A stretch of 64,000 bases of DNA, taken from NCBI GenBank assembly GCA_030581615.1, contig JAKTTT010000001.1, forward strand, positions 496,001 through 560,000, written 5' to 3'. Below are positions 1 through 12,000 of the stretch, one piece after another. The notes below the pieces were generated by a model, which saw nothing but the letters and a program-made list of their open reading frames with translations, had not been told where the DNA came from and did no database searches. Each line of letters starts with the position of its first letter. The stretch's first letter is position 1. Both the position numbers and the translations under genes were made by a program. Origin of the DNA: Alloascoidea africana (taxonomy: Eukaryota; Ascomycota; Alloascoideomycetes; Alloascoideales; Alloascoideaceae).

Positions 1-453
1 TTTTGAGCTTCTTGAATAGTTTCACAGGATTTGTGTACCAAGATTGCAAACCAGGCTTGGCAGTTCTTATTCAGTAACGTTATAACCACGAGAATCAACA
101 ATGTGAAAACTATGCCTTTGTGTTTCTCCTGTTGGTTCTGAAACCAAGATACCGTTCAATCCACCCCAGCGTTTTGCGAGATCTCTTTTTTATACGTGAA
201 CGATGACACCAGAACATTGGACCCTGACCTTATTCACTGGAATACCCACCATTTGAGCTCTGAAAGCTCTAGTTCAAGCTCAAAGTGCCTATTGTTTCGC
301 AAGCAACTGCGCTTGGCGCCCAAGAGCTGGGAGCTCTCTGGGGTCACGTGCGCAGATGAGTCGCCGCTAATTCGTGGCCGCAGTGCTGCTAAATGGGGTA
401 GCACACCAATATCGCCTTTCTTTTCAGTTCTCCCAGCCCATTTTGCCTCAAAC
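1..453. other. 5' flank of the MUK1-like gene
   Basis: No separate gene is supported here. The reading frame that continues into the MUK1-like gene is open from 196 upstream of the first ATG, but it starts on GTG, and the segment before 454 does not look like conserved protein. I read it as promoter and 5' leader, with a CACGTG box about 100 bp before the ATG. Confidence 0.6.
345..350. promoter_or_regulatory. CACGTG box (Cbf1-type E-box)
   Basis: A palindromic CACGTG in the context TCACGTG lies 104 bp upstream of the MUK1-like ATG. This is the core recognised by the bHLH factor Cbf1 in yeasts. The same hexamer lies 110-190 bp upstream of TAH18, MRPL16, RPL20 and BAS1 in this window. Binding is inferred from the motif only. 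Confidence 0.4.
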
Positions 454-2636
454 ATGTTCCACACTCCACCAATCAACCCGGAGAGGCCATGGTCTGAAGA
501 AGCTACGCAAGAGTCGTACTCATCAGAAAAAGGCAATCTAGACTCGTTGGAATTGTTGGCTATGAGGAGCGATACTGGCGATGAACGCCTATCCATCAAG
601 GACAAGGATAGTCCTGGCCGACCAAAAGACAAGCTGAGACCTAGAAATGACAAGCTTCCGAGAGAACTAGAAAAGCAGATTGACTTGTGAGCATTTCTTA
701 CTCTTCTTTTTTTTGGGGGATTGGCGATGTTCAGTCTAACCAGTGGGATAGATTCTTTGCCTCTTTGCAAGAGCCCAAGTACGAAAAGCCATTGATGCCC
801 GATGATATTGCCATCTTATACCAACGATTCTATGTTACATTTGATGACAAGTGTGCACATTATGTTAAAGGTAGCAATGTTCGGCAAGTAAGAGAAGTGC
901 CGTTAATGTCTACAGAAGAGATCAACAATAAGAGAAAGGAACGTAAAGAAATGAGGGACCGGATCCAGAGTTACAATGAGTTAGCCGAAAAGGAAGTCTG
1001 CAGTAGACTATACAACAAACTGTTCACACCGCTGTTAGGCATTGATGTCCAAAAAAATGATATGCTGATGGACAAGATTGCGATTCTGAAAAAGTGTGGA
1101 GTCACTTTAAAGCAATTGGAAGCATATGAGTTACAAGATGATATGGTCAAAGAGCAACTTGTAAATGTTAGCAGTCGGTTAAAAGAAATGAATGCTACCA
1201 CGAGTCCTCTTCGAAAACTAGAAAAATTGCTGGCGGCACATAAATCTATCATCGAGGATGTATTCAACAACTCTGGAGTCAAAGATGCAAACGCTGATTC
1301 GGTATTGCCAGTGTTAATCTTTGCGATAATTTATTTTGATATCCCAAACGTTTGGCTGAATTTTGTTTTTATTAGAAGATACCGCAAAGATTCGCTATTA
1401 CATGGGGAACATCTCTTCTGCCTTACGAATTACGAAGCAGTTAGCGCTTTTCTGGAATCAGTAACTTTAAAATCGTTGGAAATTGAGTATGATGAATCCG
1501 ATAAAAATCTGGAATTGGCTACTAAACCACTGGATTTCTTCTTGGCTACAGAAGCGCCTTTGGATGATTCAAATACCTCCATATCCACTTTAAAGCCGTT
1601 CCCTGTGAAACCCGAATCTACTCCAGATTCATTCAAAGCTTTCAACTTGCTCCACCCAAGCGAATTAGCTCTCAATGCAGCAAACACAGCAGATCAAGGG
1701 CTTCGGAACACTATAGAATCTTTCAACAAGCTAATCGGGCGATTTACATCGCCTATATCACAAGATAAGAGTCCAGCTGCCTATCCCAAGACTCTTGCCG
1801 AAGTGAAGAGAATAGTTGGCGCTGAAGATAAAACAGGTAAAGAGTCTGTGGTTGTGACTCCTGCGTCGCCTTCCGCTCCATCCTCTTCTTCAGGAACGAT
1901 TGAGTCTTTGAATCCGCTAAACAAGTTGTCAAATATTGGAGTCATTCGGAACTTGCGATCGGTTGGCAGCAGTGGCAACAGCGATAGCCATCCCAATAAT
2001 TCTAGCAGCGGCATACATGAACGTGGCATTGTGAAAAGCGCTTCCGGATCGTCGTTTCTGACGAGATCGAGGGATAATTCAACAAGCAGCCGCACCAACA
2101 TATTTGGAACTCGCAAGCTATCGTTCTCCCAGCTTTCGGATACTACGTCCATTGCAGATTCAAGCACAGACTCAACAAGCGGTGATCAAGATTCTCAAGC
2201 CTCTTCTGGAACCACGGGAGGTGGATTTCTAAGCGTCTTCACAAAGAACCACAGCGGTTCGCGTACAAGATCTCTATCGCAAACCATTGGAAGGAAGCTT
2301 CCCTCTATTCCTGACTCCTCGATCCCCACCAAGAGTCATAATCACCAGGGAAATGATGGTAGCAACTCTAATGATCATCATAATAACGGTGGTGAACAAT
2401 CATCGATAGCTTCTCTAAACTCCAACGCGGATAGCCTAGCTAGAGGAATACTCGAGCCAGTTCCCGTTCCTCTTGAGAAGTTTGAAAAATGTACAGATGT
2501 GGATGACTTGACAGTTCGAGATCTTCGAGAGTTGCTTGATGATTACAAAAGATTGTCTGGTTTCATTCGGTGTTTTGGACTGGAGCAACAACAAGGCACT
2601 ACTAGCAATGTAGCTTCAGAGAATAACAGCTCATAA
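454..2636 (+). CDS. MUK1: VPS9-domain Rab5 GEF, Muk1-like
   Basis: Two exons, about 454-686 and 752-2636, giving about 705 aa. The intron (687-751) has donor GTGAGC and branch CTAAC; 752 is the acceptor that keeps frame. The VPS9 core, which exchanges nucleotide on Rab5/Vps21-type GTPases at endosomes, is seen in the stretch with SVLPVLIFAIIYFDIPNVW, followed by RRYRKDSLLHGEHLFCLTNYEAV. After it comes a long Ser/Asn-rich, probably disordered tail ending in a short helix. The start MFHTPPINPERPW resembles, from memory, the N-terminus of yeast Muk1, which decides the ATG at 454 over the upstream GTG-initiated extension. The family is sure; Muk1 rather than another VPS9 protein is an inference. 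The exact acceptor is uncertain, because an AG at 743 sits directly on the branch site but would shift frame. Confidence 0.75.
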
Positions 2637-3065
2637 CGGGAATGCTTTGAATTTAGGGGGTTCAGTTTCTTTGAAGCGCTTAGTGATGACCTGACTGAGC
2701 TACGCTATGGTGACGACACAAAGGACTTTAATCTTGGATTTGTGCATTTATCATACTTGATTGTGAATTTTTTTTTCTCTTATTATTTTCTTTTTTCTTT
2801 TTTCTGGTTTCTTTGAATGTTTTTTCCTTGTTTTACCTCTAATTGCACTGGCACACTCCACTGGCATGGGCATTTCTTAGACACCAACGTACTTGTGACA
2901 AATGTGTAATGTGTTTGTTTTTCTCAGGCAAGTTAGTTGGATAGCACCCTCATTTTTACAGGTTGTAGGCTCTCGCCTCTATGCTTTTTAATACAATGGT
3001 TTCAACCCCACCAAAGAAAAAAAGAGGTCGTATGAAGCTAAGCCTAGGACTAATATGGTAACAGC
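2637..3065. other. Convergent intergenic region, MUK1-like / MET22
   Basis: T-rich 3' flank between two converging genes, with runs of T at 2768-2830. No gene is seen. Confidence 0.6.
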
Positions 3066-4109
3066 CTAAACCTTGGAACTCTTGTCATCAAGTTTTAGTA
3101 CCTTCTTCACGGCCTCTATAACCTTGGAGTGAATACCTTTAGGGGCCGCAATGATTCCTTGGCTGTTCAAGGTCCTTCCGTAGCCAAAGTCTAGTCTATT
3201 TCCAAACATATCAGAGACGATCCCACCAGCTTCCGAGACCAGAATTTGCCCACTTGCATGATCCCAAATCTTTTCACGGTATTCTGAATTTCTTGGCAAC
3301 CTGAGGTAGATATCACCGTCGCCACGGGAAATAGAACAATATTTTACCTGCGAGTCAAGACGTACAGAGGCCAAGTTAATCCCTAACTCCTGTTTAATCT
3401 GGGCTTGAACATCGTGGGCACTGTGAGCTTTTTCAACCCCTTCACAGACTCTCGAGTCAGATGGGGTTTTCACATCATTAAAATGAATTCGAGTGGCTTC
3501 TATCCCGCTGGTTGTGGTGAACAGAGGAACAGCAAATGAACCCTGGTTTTTCACAGCGTAGAAAAGTACTCCTTTGGGCGTTGAAGTATCCCCAAATTTC
3601 CAATGTAGGTTTGGGCATCCAATAGCACCAAGCTCAACCTCCCCGTTGATTATCAACGCCAAGCAGACCGCAAACTGGTCTCCCCTTAGAAAACCTTTGG
3701 TGCCATCGATTGGATCCAACGCCCAGATCCTGCCAGTCCGACCTCCCTTGGAATTGCCATGATCAATAGCCTCCAGCATCTGCTCAACACCTTCAATTGT
3801 GCCAATCTCTGGCGTAAAGCTATCCTGCTTTTCGGCCTGCTTCACCAGATCAAACACCTTTGATCTCAGTTCGGGATCGGATCTCAGCGCATCTGAGTCC
3901 TCCTCGCCCACAACTTCGTCATTGGGAAAAACGTGCCTGATCGCATTGATGATTGTGGCCTGAGCGCCAAAGTCTCCAGCGGTCACTGGACTATGGTCGT
4001 CTTTAGTGACGGTGGTCTTGAACTTGAGAGAATCGCTCACGTCCTTTGTCAGTCTCGACGCCCTTGTGACGGCCAACTTTGCTATTTGCAACTCCCTGAT
4101 TAAGCTCAT
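3066..4109 (-). CDS. MET22: 3'(2'),5'-bisphosphate nucleotidase (PAP phosphatase)
   Basis: 347 aa, intronless. It removes the 3'-phosphate from PAP and PAPS, the by-product of sulfate assimilation. It is the Li+/Na+-sensitive Hal2/Met22 enzyme of the inositol monophosphatase superfamily. Metal-site motifs are visible: VVGEED near the N-terminus, LDPIDGTKGF in the middle, and IWDHASG near the C-terminus. HSAHD and LDSQVKYC also match Met22. The ATG at 4109 (MSLIRELQIAKLAVTRAS) aligns with the yeast start. An upstream in-frame extension of 21 residues begins on a non-ATG codon and is rejected. It is divergent from BEM1, with a 272-bp shared promoter holding Reb1-like and ACGCGT motifs. Length equals the family norm. 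Confidence 0.95.
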   Translation of the reverse strand: MSLIRELQIAKLAVTRASRLTKDVSDSLKFKTTVTKDDHSPVTAGDFGAQATIINAIRHVFPNDEVVGEEDSDALRSDPELRSKVFDLVKQAEKQDSFTPEIGTIEGVEQMLEAIDHGNSKGGRTGRIWALDPIDGTKGFLRGDQFAVCLALIINGEVELGAIGCPNLHWKFGDTSTPKGVLFYAVKNQGSFAVPLFTTTSGIEATRIHFNDVKTPSDSRVCEGVEKAHSAHDVQAQIKQELGINLASVRLDSQVKYCSISRGDGDIYLRLPRNSEYREKIWDHASGQILVSEAGGIVSDMFGNRLDFGYGRTLNSQGIIAAPKGIHSKVIEAVKKVLKLDDKSSKV

Positions 4110-4175
4110 CCTGGTACTTTTTTTTTTGGTCTCCTTCCGGGGTCCAAAAAGATCTCGCTGATTATCCCCCACGGG

Positions 4176-4182
4176 TTACCCG
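4176..4182. promoter_or_regulatory. Reb1-like TTACCCG
   Basis: TTACCCG, in the context CGGGTTACCCG, lies in the MET22-BEM1 divergent promoter. It is the core bound by the general regulatory factor Reb1, which typically clears nucleosomes in shared promoters. A second copy lies in the promoter of KEL1 at 55715. Motif match only. Confidence 0.45.
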
Positions 4183-4191
4183 CCCGCAGAA

Positions 4192-4197
4192 ACGCGT
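4192..4197. promoter_or_regulatory. ACGCGT (MCB-like) in MET22-BEM1 promoter
   Basis: ACGCGT is the MluI cell-cycle box bound by MBF. It lies 185 bp upstream of the BEM1 ATG. A single hexamer in a GC-rich patch can occur by chance. Confidence 0.3.
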
Positions 4198-4381
4198 GCC
4201 CGGCTGCAGTCTCACCCTTTGGCTTCCGGATTAGGAAGGAGGGTGTCAGCCGTTAGTCAGCAGATCTATGCTTTATTTTTAAGCACGCACCTTCTCTTCT
4301 CCTTCCTTCCGGTAAGAACTCAAAGCTCGACAGCCAACAGGCCCCGTTCGCCAGGTATTCTTTCCGCCAGTAGTTTTTAAT

Positions 4382-6715
4382 ATGATCAAGGTAAGCTTGC
4401 AGTTTTTGCGGCGGCGGTGTTGCAGATAAGGCTATGTTGGGAGAAGCAAGGGGACTGGCAGCTAAAGCGTGGCAAGGGAAAGAGAGCGAAGAAAGAGCTG
4501 GCTTTGGTGAATCAAAAACTGCTCCTCCAGGTTCTTTTCCTGGCCGGAGAAGAGTCAAGTACCGTCAGGTTTTGGTCTTTGATCACCTGCGATGCGGCTT
4601 TGGTCTTCTGCCTCTGCTTCTGCTTCTTTAAGGCGTTCAGCTTTTCTTCCACATTGTTCTCCATTGAGTGGCTGGCAGCACCAAGAATTCATGTGAACTA
4701 ACAAGTGCAATTTTTGCTTGGTTTCTCAGGGCATCCGTCGGTCACTGAAGCACGAGAAGCACTCGTCTGAATCGAACAATTCCACATCCCATTCGCGTAC
4801 AACTTCTTCCTCCTCCTACCAATCTCCAACAACCCCAATCACTCCAAGCTATCACTCGATACTTCAAAAGTCTCCTCTTGCAGAGGCCCCAAACAAGGTA
4901 ATAAAGGCATTATTCGACTACACGGCGCAGGGTCCTGGAGAGCTTAGCTTCAAAAAAGGCGATTTTTTTCACGTAATCGTAGGAAAGGAGGAAGATCCTG
5001 AATGGTACGAAGCTGCGAACCCATCAACTAATTCCAGAGGCATGGTTCCTGTCAGCTATTTCGAAGCTTTTGGCCGTACTTCCAGAATATCCTCAAACTC
5101 TCAAAGTTCGCCTGGGTCTCAAGTTTTACCTGGGAAATCGGATAGTACGAAAAAACCATCACCAGCTTCTCACTCCAATACTGGTGCAGCATACTCAACA
5201 CTGTACGCTCTAGTTCTATACGATTTTTCTGCAGAGCGTCCAGACGAACTGGACGTAACCGAAGGTGAACGATTAATCATATGTGCACATTATGGATACG
5301 AATGGTTCATTGCAAAACCCATCGAAAGGCTAGGGGGACCCGGTCTTGTCCCCGTCTCATTCGTCCAAATTACAAACATGATCACTGGAGAACCTATTGA
5401 CGATATTGAGATGGCTATCAAAATGGGACATGTCCCAACAGTTGACGAGTGGAAAATGCGAATTGCAAAATATCAAGCCAGTACAATACAGCTGGTACAG
5501 TCAGACACTTCCAATCGTGGAGCCACTACCCCTACAAGTTTAAATGCTGCAAGAGTTACGAGCAGCGGATCATCGACTATGCCTAATGTTCAAAATTTAA
5601 GCCTTACAGACCACCCGTCCAAACTACCTCGGACAAGTTCAACAACCTCTCAGACTTTGACAGATTCGTTTAATGCGCATATAGTTCAGGCATCTGTTGA
5701 CAATTTCAGCTTTGATGGAGGTAGGTATTGGTATCTGGTAGCCTGTGAAACTAGCGATGGTCGATACCGTAAGCTCCGTCGATTCTATCAAGACTTTTAC
5801 GACTTTCAAATTAAACTTCTGGATGAGTTCCCAGAAGAAGCTGGGCGTCTTGGTAAACCTCGGCAACTTCCTTTCATTCCTGGTCCTCTTACATATGTCA
5901 ATGATTCTATTTCTGCGCAAAGGCGCATTGATTTGGACGTTTACGTGCGAAAGCTGATTGAAATGCCACCTCATATCTCAAGAAGTGTGATTGTCTTACA
6001 GTTATTCGCACTACGAGAAGATGATTTAGAGACATATGGAGAAGCGCCAGCGGGTACACCACGGAATCCCAGTGTGGCAATTGGAAGAAACCTAAGTCAA
6101 GGAAGCAATCGCAATTTACAGCAGCAACAGGTTAGTGCACAATCGAGTTACAACAATATTCAAGAGGGGTATGGCGAACAGGAAGCGTTTTATCATCATC
6201 CAAATGATACGGATATAACAGTGGATAGAAATAACTCAAGTCAACCCTCTTCCAACACTGATATCAACTTACAAGACCCGGGAGCAATTGGAAGAGCTAG
6301 TACAAGAATGGCTCAAGCTCAACCTGTGCAGCCGTTAAGTTTATCAAGAACAAATCTAATCGATATACCCCCAAGTGCTGTTCAAACCCCTCTATCAGCA
6401 ACTTCCGGACAATCAGTAAAGATCAAGTTTTCTTACGAGGACGACATATTTGCAATGATTGTGAATCCACAGATATCTCTCTCGGAGCTGATACACAAAG
6501 TTGGACAAAAACTGGCTCTGGGTCCCGAGTTAATTCATCTATCTCATTTAAATTTCCAAGAGGAGTTACAAAGAGTTGAAACTGGGAAAAGCGATGAAAA
6601 GAGTGAAACAGGTGAAGGGACAACAGTAATGGTTAAGAGTATTGCAAACGATGAAGAACTGAGGAAGATATTGTATGGCAAAAGAAAAGTTGTTTTGAGC
6701 ATTCGAACGTTATAA
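4382..6715 (+). CDS. BEM1: Bem1 polarity scaffold (SH3-SH3-PX-PB1)
   Basis: Exon 1 is only nine bases (4382-4390, M-I-K). A 339-nt intron (4391-4729, donor GTAAGC, branch AACTAAC, acceptor TCAG) follows, then exon 2 (4730-6715). Product 664 aa. Domains: SH3-1 about 59-120 (ALFDYTAQGPGELSFKKGD), SH3-2 about 158-217 (LYALVLYDFSAERPDELDV), PX about 322-440 (phosphoinositide binding, YRKLRRFYQDFYDFQIKL), and a C-terminal PB1 about 560-664 that should bind Cdc24. Bem1 gathers Cdc24, Cdc42 and PAK kinases at the bud site. The start is supported because splicing joins MIK to GIRRSLKHEK, the conserved N-terminus of the family. Open frames inside the long intron are not genes. Confidence 0.95.
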
Positions 6716-7331
6716 CGACTATGAGGCTCTACCGAATTTGGACAATCCCTAGAGGTTGAATGAATAAATAAGAGTGAAAAAAAATAAAAGAAGCTTAAGG
6801 ACTTATGTGTTAATTTTTTTTTTATGTTGCCCTTTTCTTCTGGCTCTTGGTTAATTTTTGATGAATACGGTGGAGTGCTCGTTGCACTTTAATCTCCAGG
6901 CATCTAATTTTTTAAGTGTTTGAGAAATGAAAAAGCTTGGAATCAGGTTGTTCCTTTTCTATGAGAATTTTTTTGGTTTACATCTTTGTGGATAACAATC
7001 AGTGTTTATATGTGATGACTATAAAAGAATAATGAGGCTTTAATGACAGCTATCGCTGTCTGAATTTTTTTTTTGTTGTTGTTTTATTCTTTTCCTTTCT
7101 GTAACTACGAATCAGCGACGGACGCTACATGGGTATTAGAATAAGTTTAGCTTTGGTTGTTCAATCTGATCTCATCTGATTTTGTATCTGGATGGATAAA
7201 GTGTAATGAATCTTTTTACAAACGTGTAGTTGTGTTAAGCAGATGGAGTTTTGTGGTAAAGGATTACACCAACTCGTTATACATACACACGTCACCAACT
7301 TTTCAACCATCATTCAGCACACCGCCAGAAG
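6716..7331. other. Intergenic BEM1-ALG6
   Basis: AT-rich 3' flank of BEM1 and promoter of ALG6, with T-runs at 6815-6825 and 7064-7084. A short open frame at 7157-7450 overlaps the ALG6 start in another frame and is not supported. Confidence 0.6.
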
Positions 7332-9041
7332 ATGGCAAAGCCCAAGTCCAAAAACCAAAAGTACGCTGCCCAAGTTTCTTCTTCAGAATTAACTGCTGTT
7401 GGTACTGGATCACCGAGACTCTCCCCGTTCATAAACTCCCCACTGTATGAGCTGCTCAGTCCTTTCCGGCCGGCTCCTAATCAATGGGTAGCGAGGTACG
7501 TGATTATATCATTCTCAATGATCATTCGCTGTGCAGTAGGGCTAGGCTCCTTTAGTGGCTTTTCTCAGCCGCCTATTAGAGGAGATTTTGAGGCACAGCG
7601 ACACTGGATGGAAATAACGACTGGCCTCCCTATATCAAAGTGGTACTTTTATGATTTGCAGTACTGGGGGTTGGACTACCCTCCATTAACAGCATTCCAC
7701 TCTTGGCTTTTGGGTATTATTGGTGGAGCTATTGATCCAAGTTGGTTCCAGTTGGACGAAAGCCGAGGATGCGAGGATTACGACTTGAAGTATTACATGA
7801 GGGCAACCGTTCTTATTGGAGATTTGATTTTGTACGTTCCAGCCGTGTTGGCTTACTGTCGATGGATGGGGAAGCATTTCAAGCAGAGCGCGCTGAATCA
7901 AACGGTTGTTGGAGCCATAATCCTGTTTCAACCAAGTTTGATACTAATTGATCATGGTCACTTTCAATATAATGGAATCATGCTTGGGTTTTTGCTGTTG
8001 AGCATCGTGAACCTTTTGCACAACAATTACGCCATATCCGCAGTTTTTTATATGCTAGCGCTTGGATTCAAAATCATGGCCTTGTATTTTGCTCCGTTTA
8101 TCTTTTGCTATCTTTTATCGGTCTGTGAGTTTCCATTTGTATTTGGATTCCTACGTGGTCGATTTGGATTGCCTGCTTTAAACAAACCTCCTCGATTCAA
8201 CTTTTTGAGGTTTATATCAATTGCAGTCTCTGTGATTATCACATTTGTGCTTCTCATTCTCCCGTTCATCGTTCTCGCGCCCTCCAAAAATGAGATTCCG
8301 GGTCAGTTGGTACAAATCTTGATACGTATTTTCCCATTCGAACGGGGTCTATGGGAAGATAAAGTGTCAAATCTATGGTGCACTTTGAACCTCGTTGTTA
8401 AACTAAGAGAAATTCTTACATTGAATCAACTAAAACTGCTCAGCTTATTCACTACACTGGTTGGACTTTTGCCTCCATGCGTGATAATTTTGAACTATCC
8501 AAGAAAGCATCTTTTACCGTGGGGCTTTTTAATTACGTCCTTATCGTTCTTCCTATTCTCATTCCAAGTGCATGAAAAATCCATATTACTGTCTTTATTG
8601 CCTATAACGTTACTTGTCTGTAATACGGATTCAAACATTTTGGCCATGGCAATATGGATACAAAACATTGCGTACTTTTCTCTCTGGCCTCTTTTGAAGA
8701 AAGACGGATTACAGCTACAGTATTTTGTGATTGGATTCCTATGGAATTGGCTTATTGGAAATTTTAACCTGATTGGAGACGGAGGTAGAAAGGGCCTCCC
8801 AAGGCACTGGTTTCAAAAGGTTGTTGTGGTGGCATCATACTTGGCAGCGGCTGTCTCGCTTTACGTGGATCTGTTTGTGGAGCCTCCAGCAAGATACCCT
8901 GACCTGTGGGTGATCTTGAACACAACTTTGTCTTTTGTTTGCTTTTCCTGGTTCTATCTTTGGTCCATTTACCAGATGTTTATTCTACGTGATTCCGATA
9001 CCACAAACAACAACACAGTATCGCCTAGGACAAAACAGTAA
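7332..9041 (+). CDS. ALG6: Alg6 dolichyl-P-Glc:Man9GlcNAc2-PP-dolichol alpha-1,3-glucosyltransferase
   Basis: 569 aa, intronless, GT57 family. It adds the first glucose to the lipid-linked oligosaccharide on the luminal side of the ER during N-glycan assembly, taking Dol-P-Glc as donor. The luminal catalytic loop after the first membrane segment reads RGDFEAQRHWMEITTGLP and then YWGLDYPPLTAFHSWLLG, both diagnostic of Alg6/Alg8. About a dozen hydrophobic segments follow (for example LRFISIAVSVIITFVLLILP). The length is close to yeast Alg6 (544 aa), with a slightly longer N-terminal cytosolic tail. I prefer Alg6 over Alg8 because of the EAQRHWMEIT motif. Confidence 0.93.
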   Translation: MAKPKSKNQKYAAQVSSSELTAVGTGSPRLSPFINSPLYELLSPFRPAPNQWVARYVIISFSMIIRCAVGLGSFSGFSQPPIRGDFEAQRHWMEITTGLPISKWYFYDLQYWGLDYPPLTAFHSWLLGIIGGAIDPSWFQLDESRGCEDYDLKYYMRATVLIGDLILYVPAVLAYCRWMGKHFKQSALNQTVVGAIILFQPSLILIDHGHFQYNGIMLGFLLLSIVNLLHNNYAISAVFYMLALGFKIMALYFAPFIFCYLLSVCEFPFVFGFLRGRFGLPALNKPPRFNFLRFISIAVSVIITFVLLILPFIVLAPSKNEIPGQLVQILIRIFPFERGLWEDKVSNLWCTLNLVVKLREILTLNQLKLLSLFTTLVGLLPPCVIILNYPRKHLLPWGFLITSLSFFLFSFQVHEKSILLSLLPITLLVCNTDSNILAMAIWIQNIAYFSLWPLLKKDGLQLQYFVIGFLWNWLIGNFNLIGDGGRKGLPRHWFQKVVVVASYLAAAVSLYVDLFVEPPARYPDLWVILNTTLSFVCFSWFYLWSIYQMFILRDSDTTNNNTVSPRTKQ

Positions 9042-12000
9042 TTTGTCATTATCTATACTTTATTTTTAAAGCTTTAATCGTGATCATATATAGACTTGGC
9101 TCATAGGTTGTAACCAGAAAAGCCAATGGTGTGCAATAAAAGACATCGAGAACTCTCTAAGTCCCATGGAAGTAAGATCAAGTTTATGGTACGACCCAAT
9201 TATATAGGTCAGACATGTATTCAAAAATGCGGAGATTCATATTCATGTAATTTTTCCAGTTCCTTAATAACCAATTGGATATTGATCAAAAAAGATCCTG
9301 TAAATTCAGGTTGGCAGGCTGCTGGGGTTTCATAGACGAGTACATATAAGAGTTCGTGGAAAACCATGGACTCGCCAATTTACCGACAGAGCTGCTGAAA
9401 TGGTGTAAAAAGATGGTCTATCCCCACATACATTTTACTTGATACTTCAATAGTAGATCCAGCCAAGCTGAATCCGAGTCCGGTGGAAGCTCGCAAACAG
9501 TAGAGCGAATAAAACTCAATCTCTACAAATCTGGTAAGTTGTTAGACAAGTTCAACTAAAGATGCTCACCATCAACGTGGGGATGCAACGGGAAACTTAT
9601 TGAATCGAAACTATGACCAGTAGCATGGCCAGTATGATCTCAGGCTTTCGGCGGGCCATTTTACTTGCATTTGTTTTAAATTTGTTTAGCATTAGTCCTA
9701 TGGTGCTAACGGCTTTCAAAATTACTAATATGGCAGCAGAATCCATGGATGCTAAGCATGCAAAGATAAAACAACAACCACTTTTAAGGCTACTCTCGAG
9801 ATTCATGTACTCTAGAAGTTATCTTCTATAGTCTGTGGTTAGGCTTTTTGTCAAGGTTTTCGATTGTCACCAGTTGAGAAAAAACTGGTCAACTTCTGAG
9901 ATTTTGAATTAGGTTTGGATTGTTGCCAGCTTTGAAATATACGAGTAACAGGTTATCAAATCATTCATGAAATTTTTGCGTGTAGACATCACTTGTTAAT
10001 CCATGTCGGGCAAGAGAAAATCAACAAACAAAAAACTGAGTGAACAATTCCAGTTATGATGGCGGTTTTTCCGAATTTCATAAATGTAGTTAAGAATGAC
10101 TTTACAGTAAAAGCAAAGGCCATATCAGGAAAAACATAAATACCGGTTCTTTTAATAATTTGATAGGTTTTAATCAACGTAATGATTTCTGACACAGTGT
10201 ACTAGTTAAAGAGAGCTCGATACATTCGTTTATTGTTCCTACAAAATCAAAAACATTAACTAATAAAAAAGTGTTACTCAACACTCTATCATCCATATGA
10301 GATTGATAGATTTAAAAATAACGGACCAAAAGTATTCCACACATGTTTAATACTGTCCAATGTTATAGCTGGAACATGTTGAAATGTTCCAAGTTGCTAT
10401 AATTTCACTTTGTATTTTAGCACAATAGTGAAAAGCAGAACTTGTATTTCTTGTTGATGAAAATCAGGGCCGACAGTCATTGAATGCCAGAACCATTTTA
10501 ACGGTTAAGGATAAATCACTTGTAACCAACCAAGACAAACCAAATTTAGACGCTCTAAAATCCCTTAGCTTGGAAGGAAAGTGTACGTGTGGAACTTGAG
10601 GGAGATCAAGAAAATGTAAGCGAACAGCCCAGCTTAGTAAAAGACAAGACATGGTAACTTTTGAAACTAAGGATAAGGCTTTCTCCAGCTTTTTATCCTC
10701 GTTTGGTTTATCAATTTACTCGTTTGAGTATAAACATAACAATTATTGAAATTTTGTGGCTTTTTTTCTCTAGGAATACAGGATTGGAAGACATGCAAAA
10801 CATCATCTCAAACATTTGAAGTTATTCCCAATGCCTACTAGTCGGCTGATCCTCTAGTATGCAATGATTCAGGTTCTCTTATCGTTCCAATTCAAGTGTA
10901 CTTCTACTACTCTATGTGTCAAGCATCGATAGCACAAACTTGACTCCCCACAAGTCTGACACCCCAATAACGCAAACTTTCTCCCACTTTTTTATGCTAG
11001 GACACAAATCATAGCATTTTGTTCTATGCGACATTTTATTTGACACTCATGCTAATGTCTATGAAATGAGATTGAACAGTTGGCGAGACTAAAAATTTGA
11101 CTACAACATGACGAGAAGGCATTTTCATTTCATAATCACTGTTGGTAAGTGCATACATAGTTAATGACTAGTCCCTGATTGAGGCTTCTACAATGTACTA
11201 TTTTGAATGATTTACTTTGCTTTGATTTTACAAATTTAAGAAGAAAATCACCATAATTGGAAACAATTGAAAAGCAATCTAATATAGATAACCCTTAACT
11301 TTGGTAACAATCTAATGTATCTTGATGATGGCAAATTAGTCGTGTTTGTCGAAGAAGCCAAAGCCTATAATTCCGTATTAGTTTTAGAGCGAGTCGCGTT
11401 TTTGTGGTGTAGAATTAAGGTTTCCAACACGCACACGCGTACTGGTTTAAATAGCAATATACTGCATACAAGCGTTGATAGAGAGGGTCATCATCATCAT
11501 CTCTCCTGGTCACAATAGAATAATAGCACTGATTGAGGCTAACCAAGGAGGGACATGAGATTAAAAAAGGGTCAATTGAATTTGCTTTAATAGCTTAATT
11601 ATATGAATACGAGTGTAGTGTGGCGATTATGAAGTGTTAGATCGTGCTGTATTTCCGATTGAACTTCAAAAGAGTAATGCCGCCGTCAGCAGGGTTTTGT
11701 GACTCCTGCTATCTGTTTCAAGACGTAAACACAAGATCAAACAAAAAAGGCATACATAAAAGGAGGAACAAATTTTGAAAATAATAAGCAATGAAAAAGA
11801 ATGGATATAGTCTAACAGGTACAATTTTAGTGGAGCTACTGGATTCTATCTTAATGAAGGAGTGCTTTTGTTTAGATGTAGGTGCACTTTCTAAAATGTT
11901 TATAGGGAAACTCAAATCAAATGGTAGGTAAAAGGGGAAGGAAAACAGAAAAATAAAACGTTATCATATCTGTAACCATTGTTTAACTGAATTGGTCTGC

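Noticed and set aside
735-743. AG at 743, directly on the branch site, as the MUK1-like acceptor
   Set aside because: It shifts the frame relative to exon 1 with the only good donor at 687; the AG at 751 keeps the frame.
234-770. 178-codon minus-strand frame over MUK1-like exon 1
   Set aside because: Antisense to a better-supported exon, with Ser/Leu-rich shadow composition.
4417-4701. Open frames of 65-94 codons between MET22 and BEM1 exon 2
   Set aside because: They lie inside the BEM1 intron, whose donor, branch and acceptor are clear.
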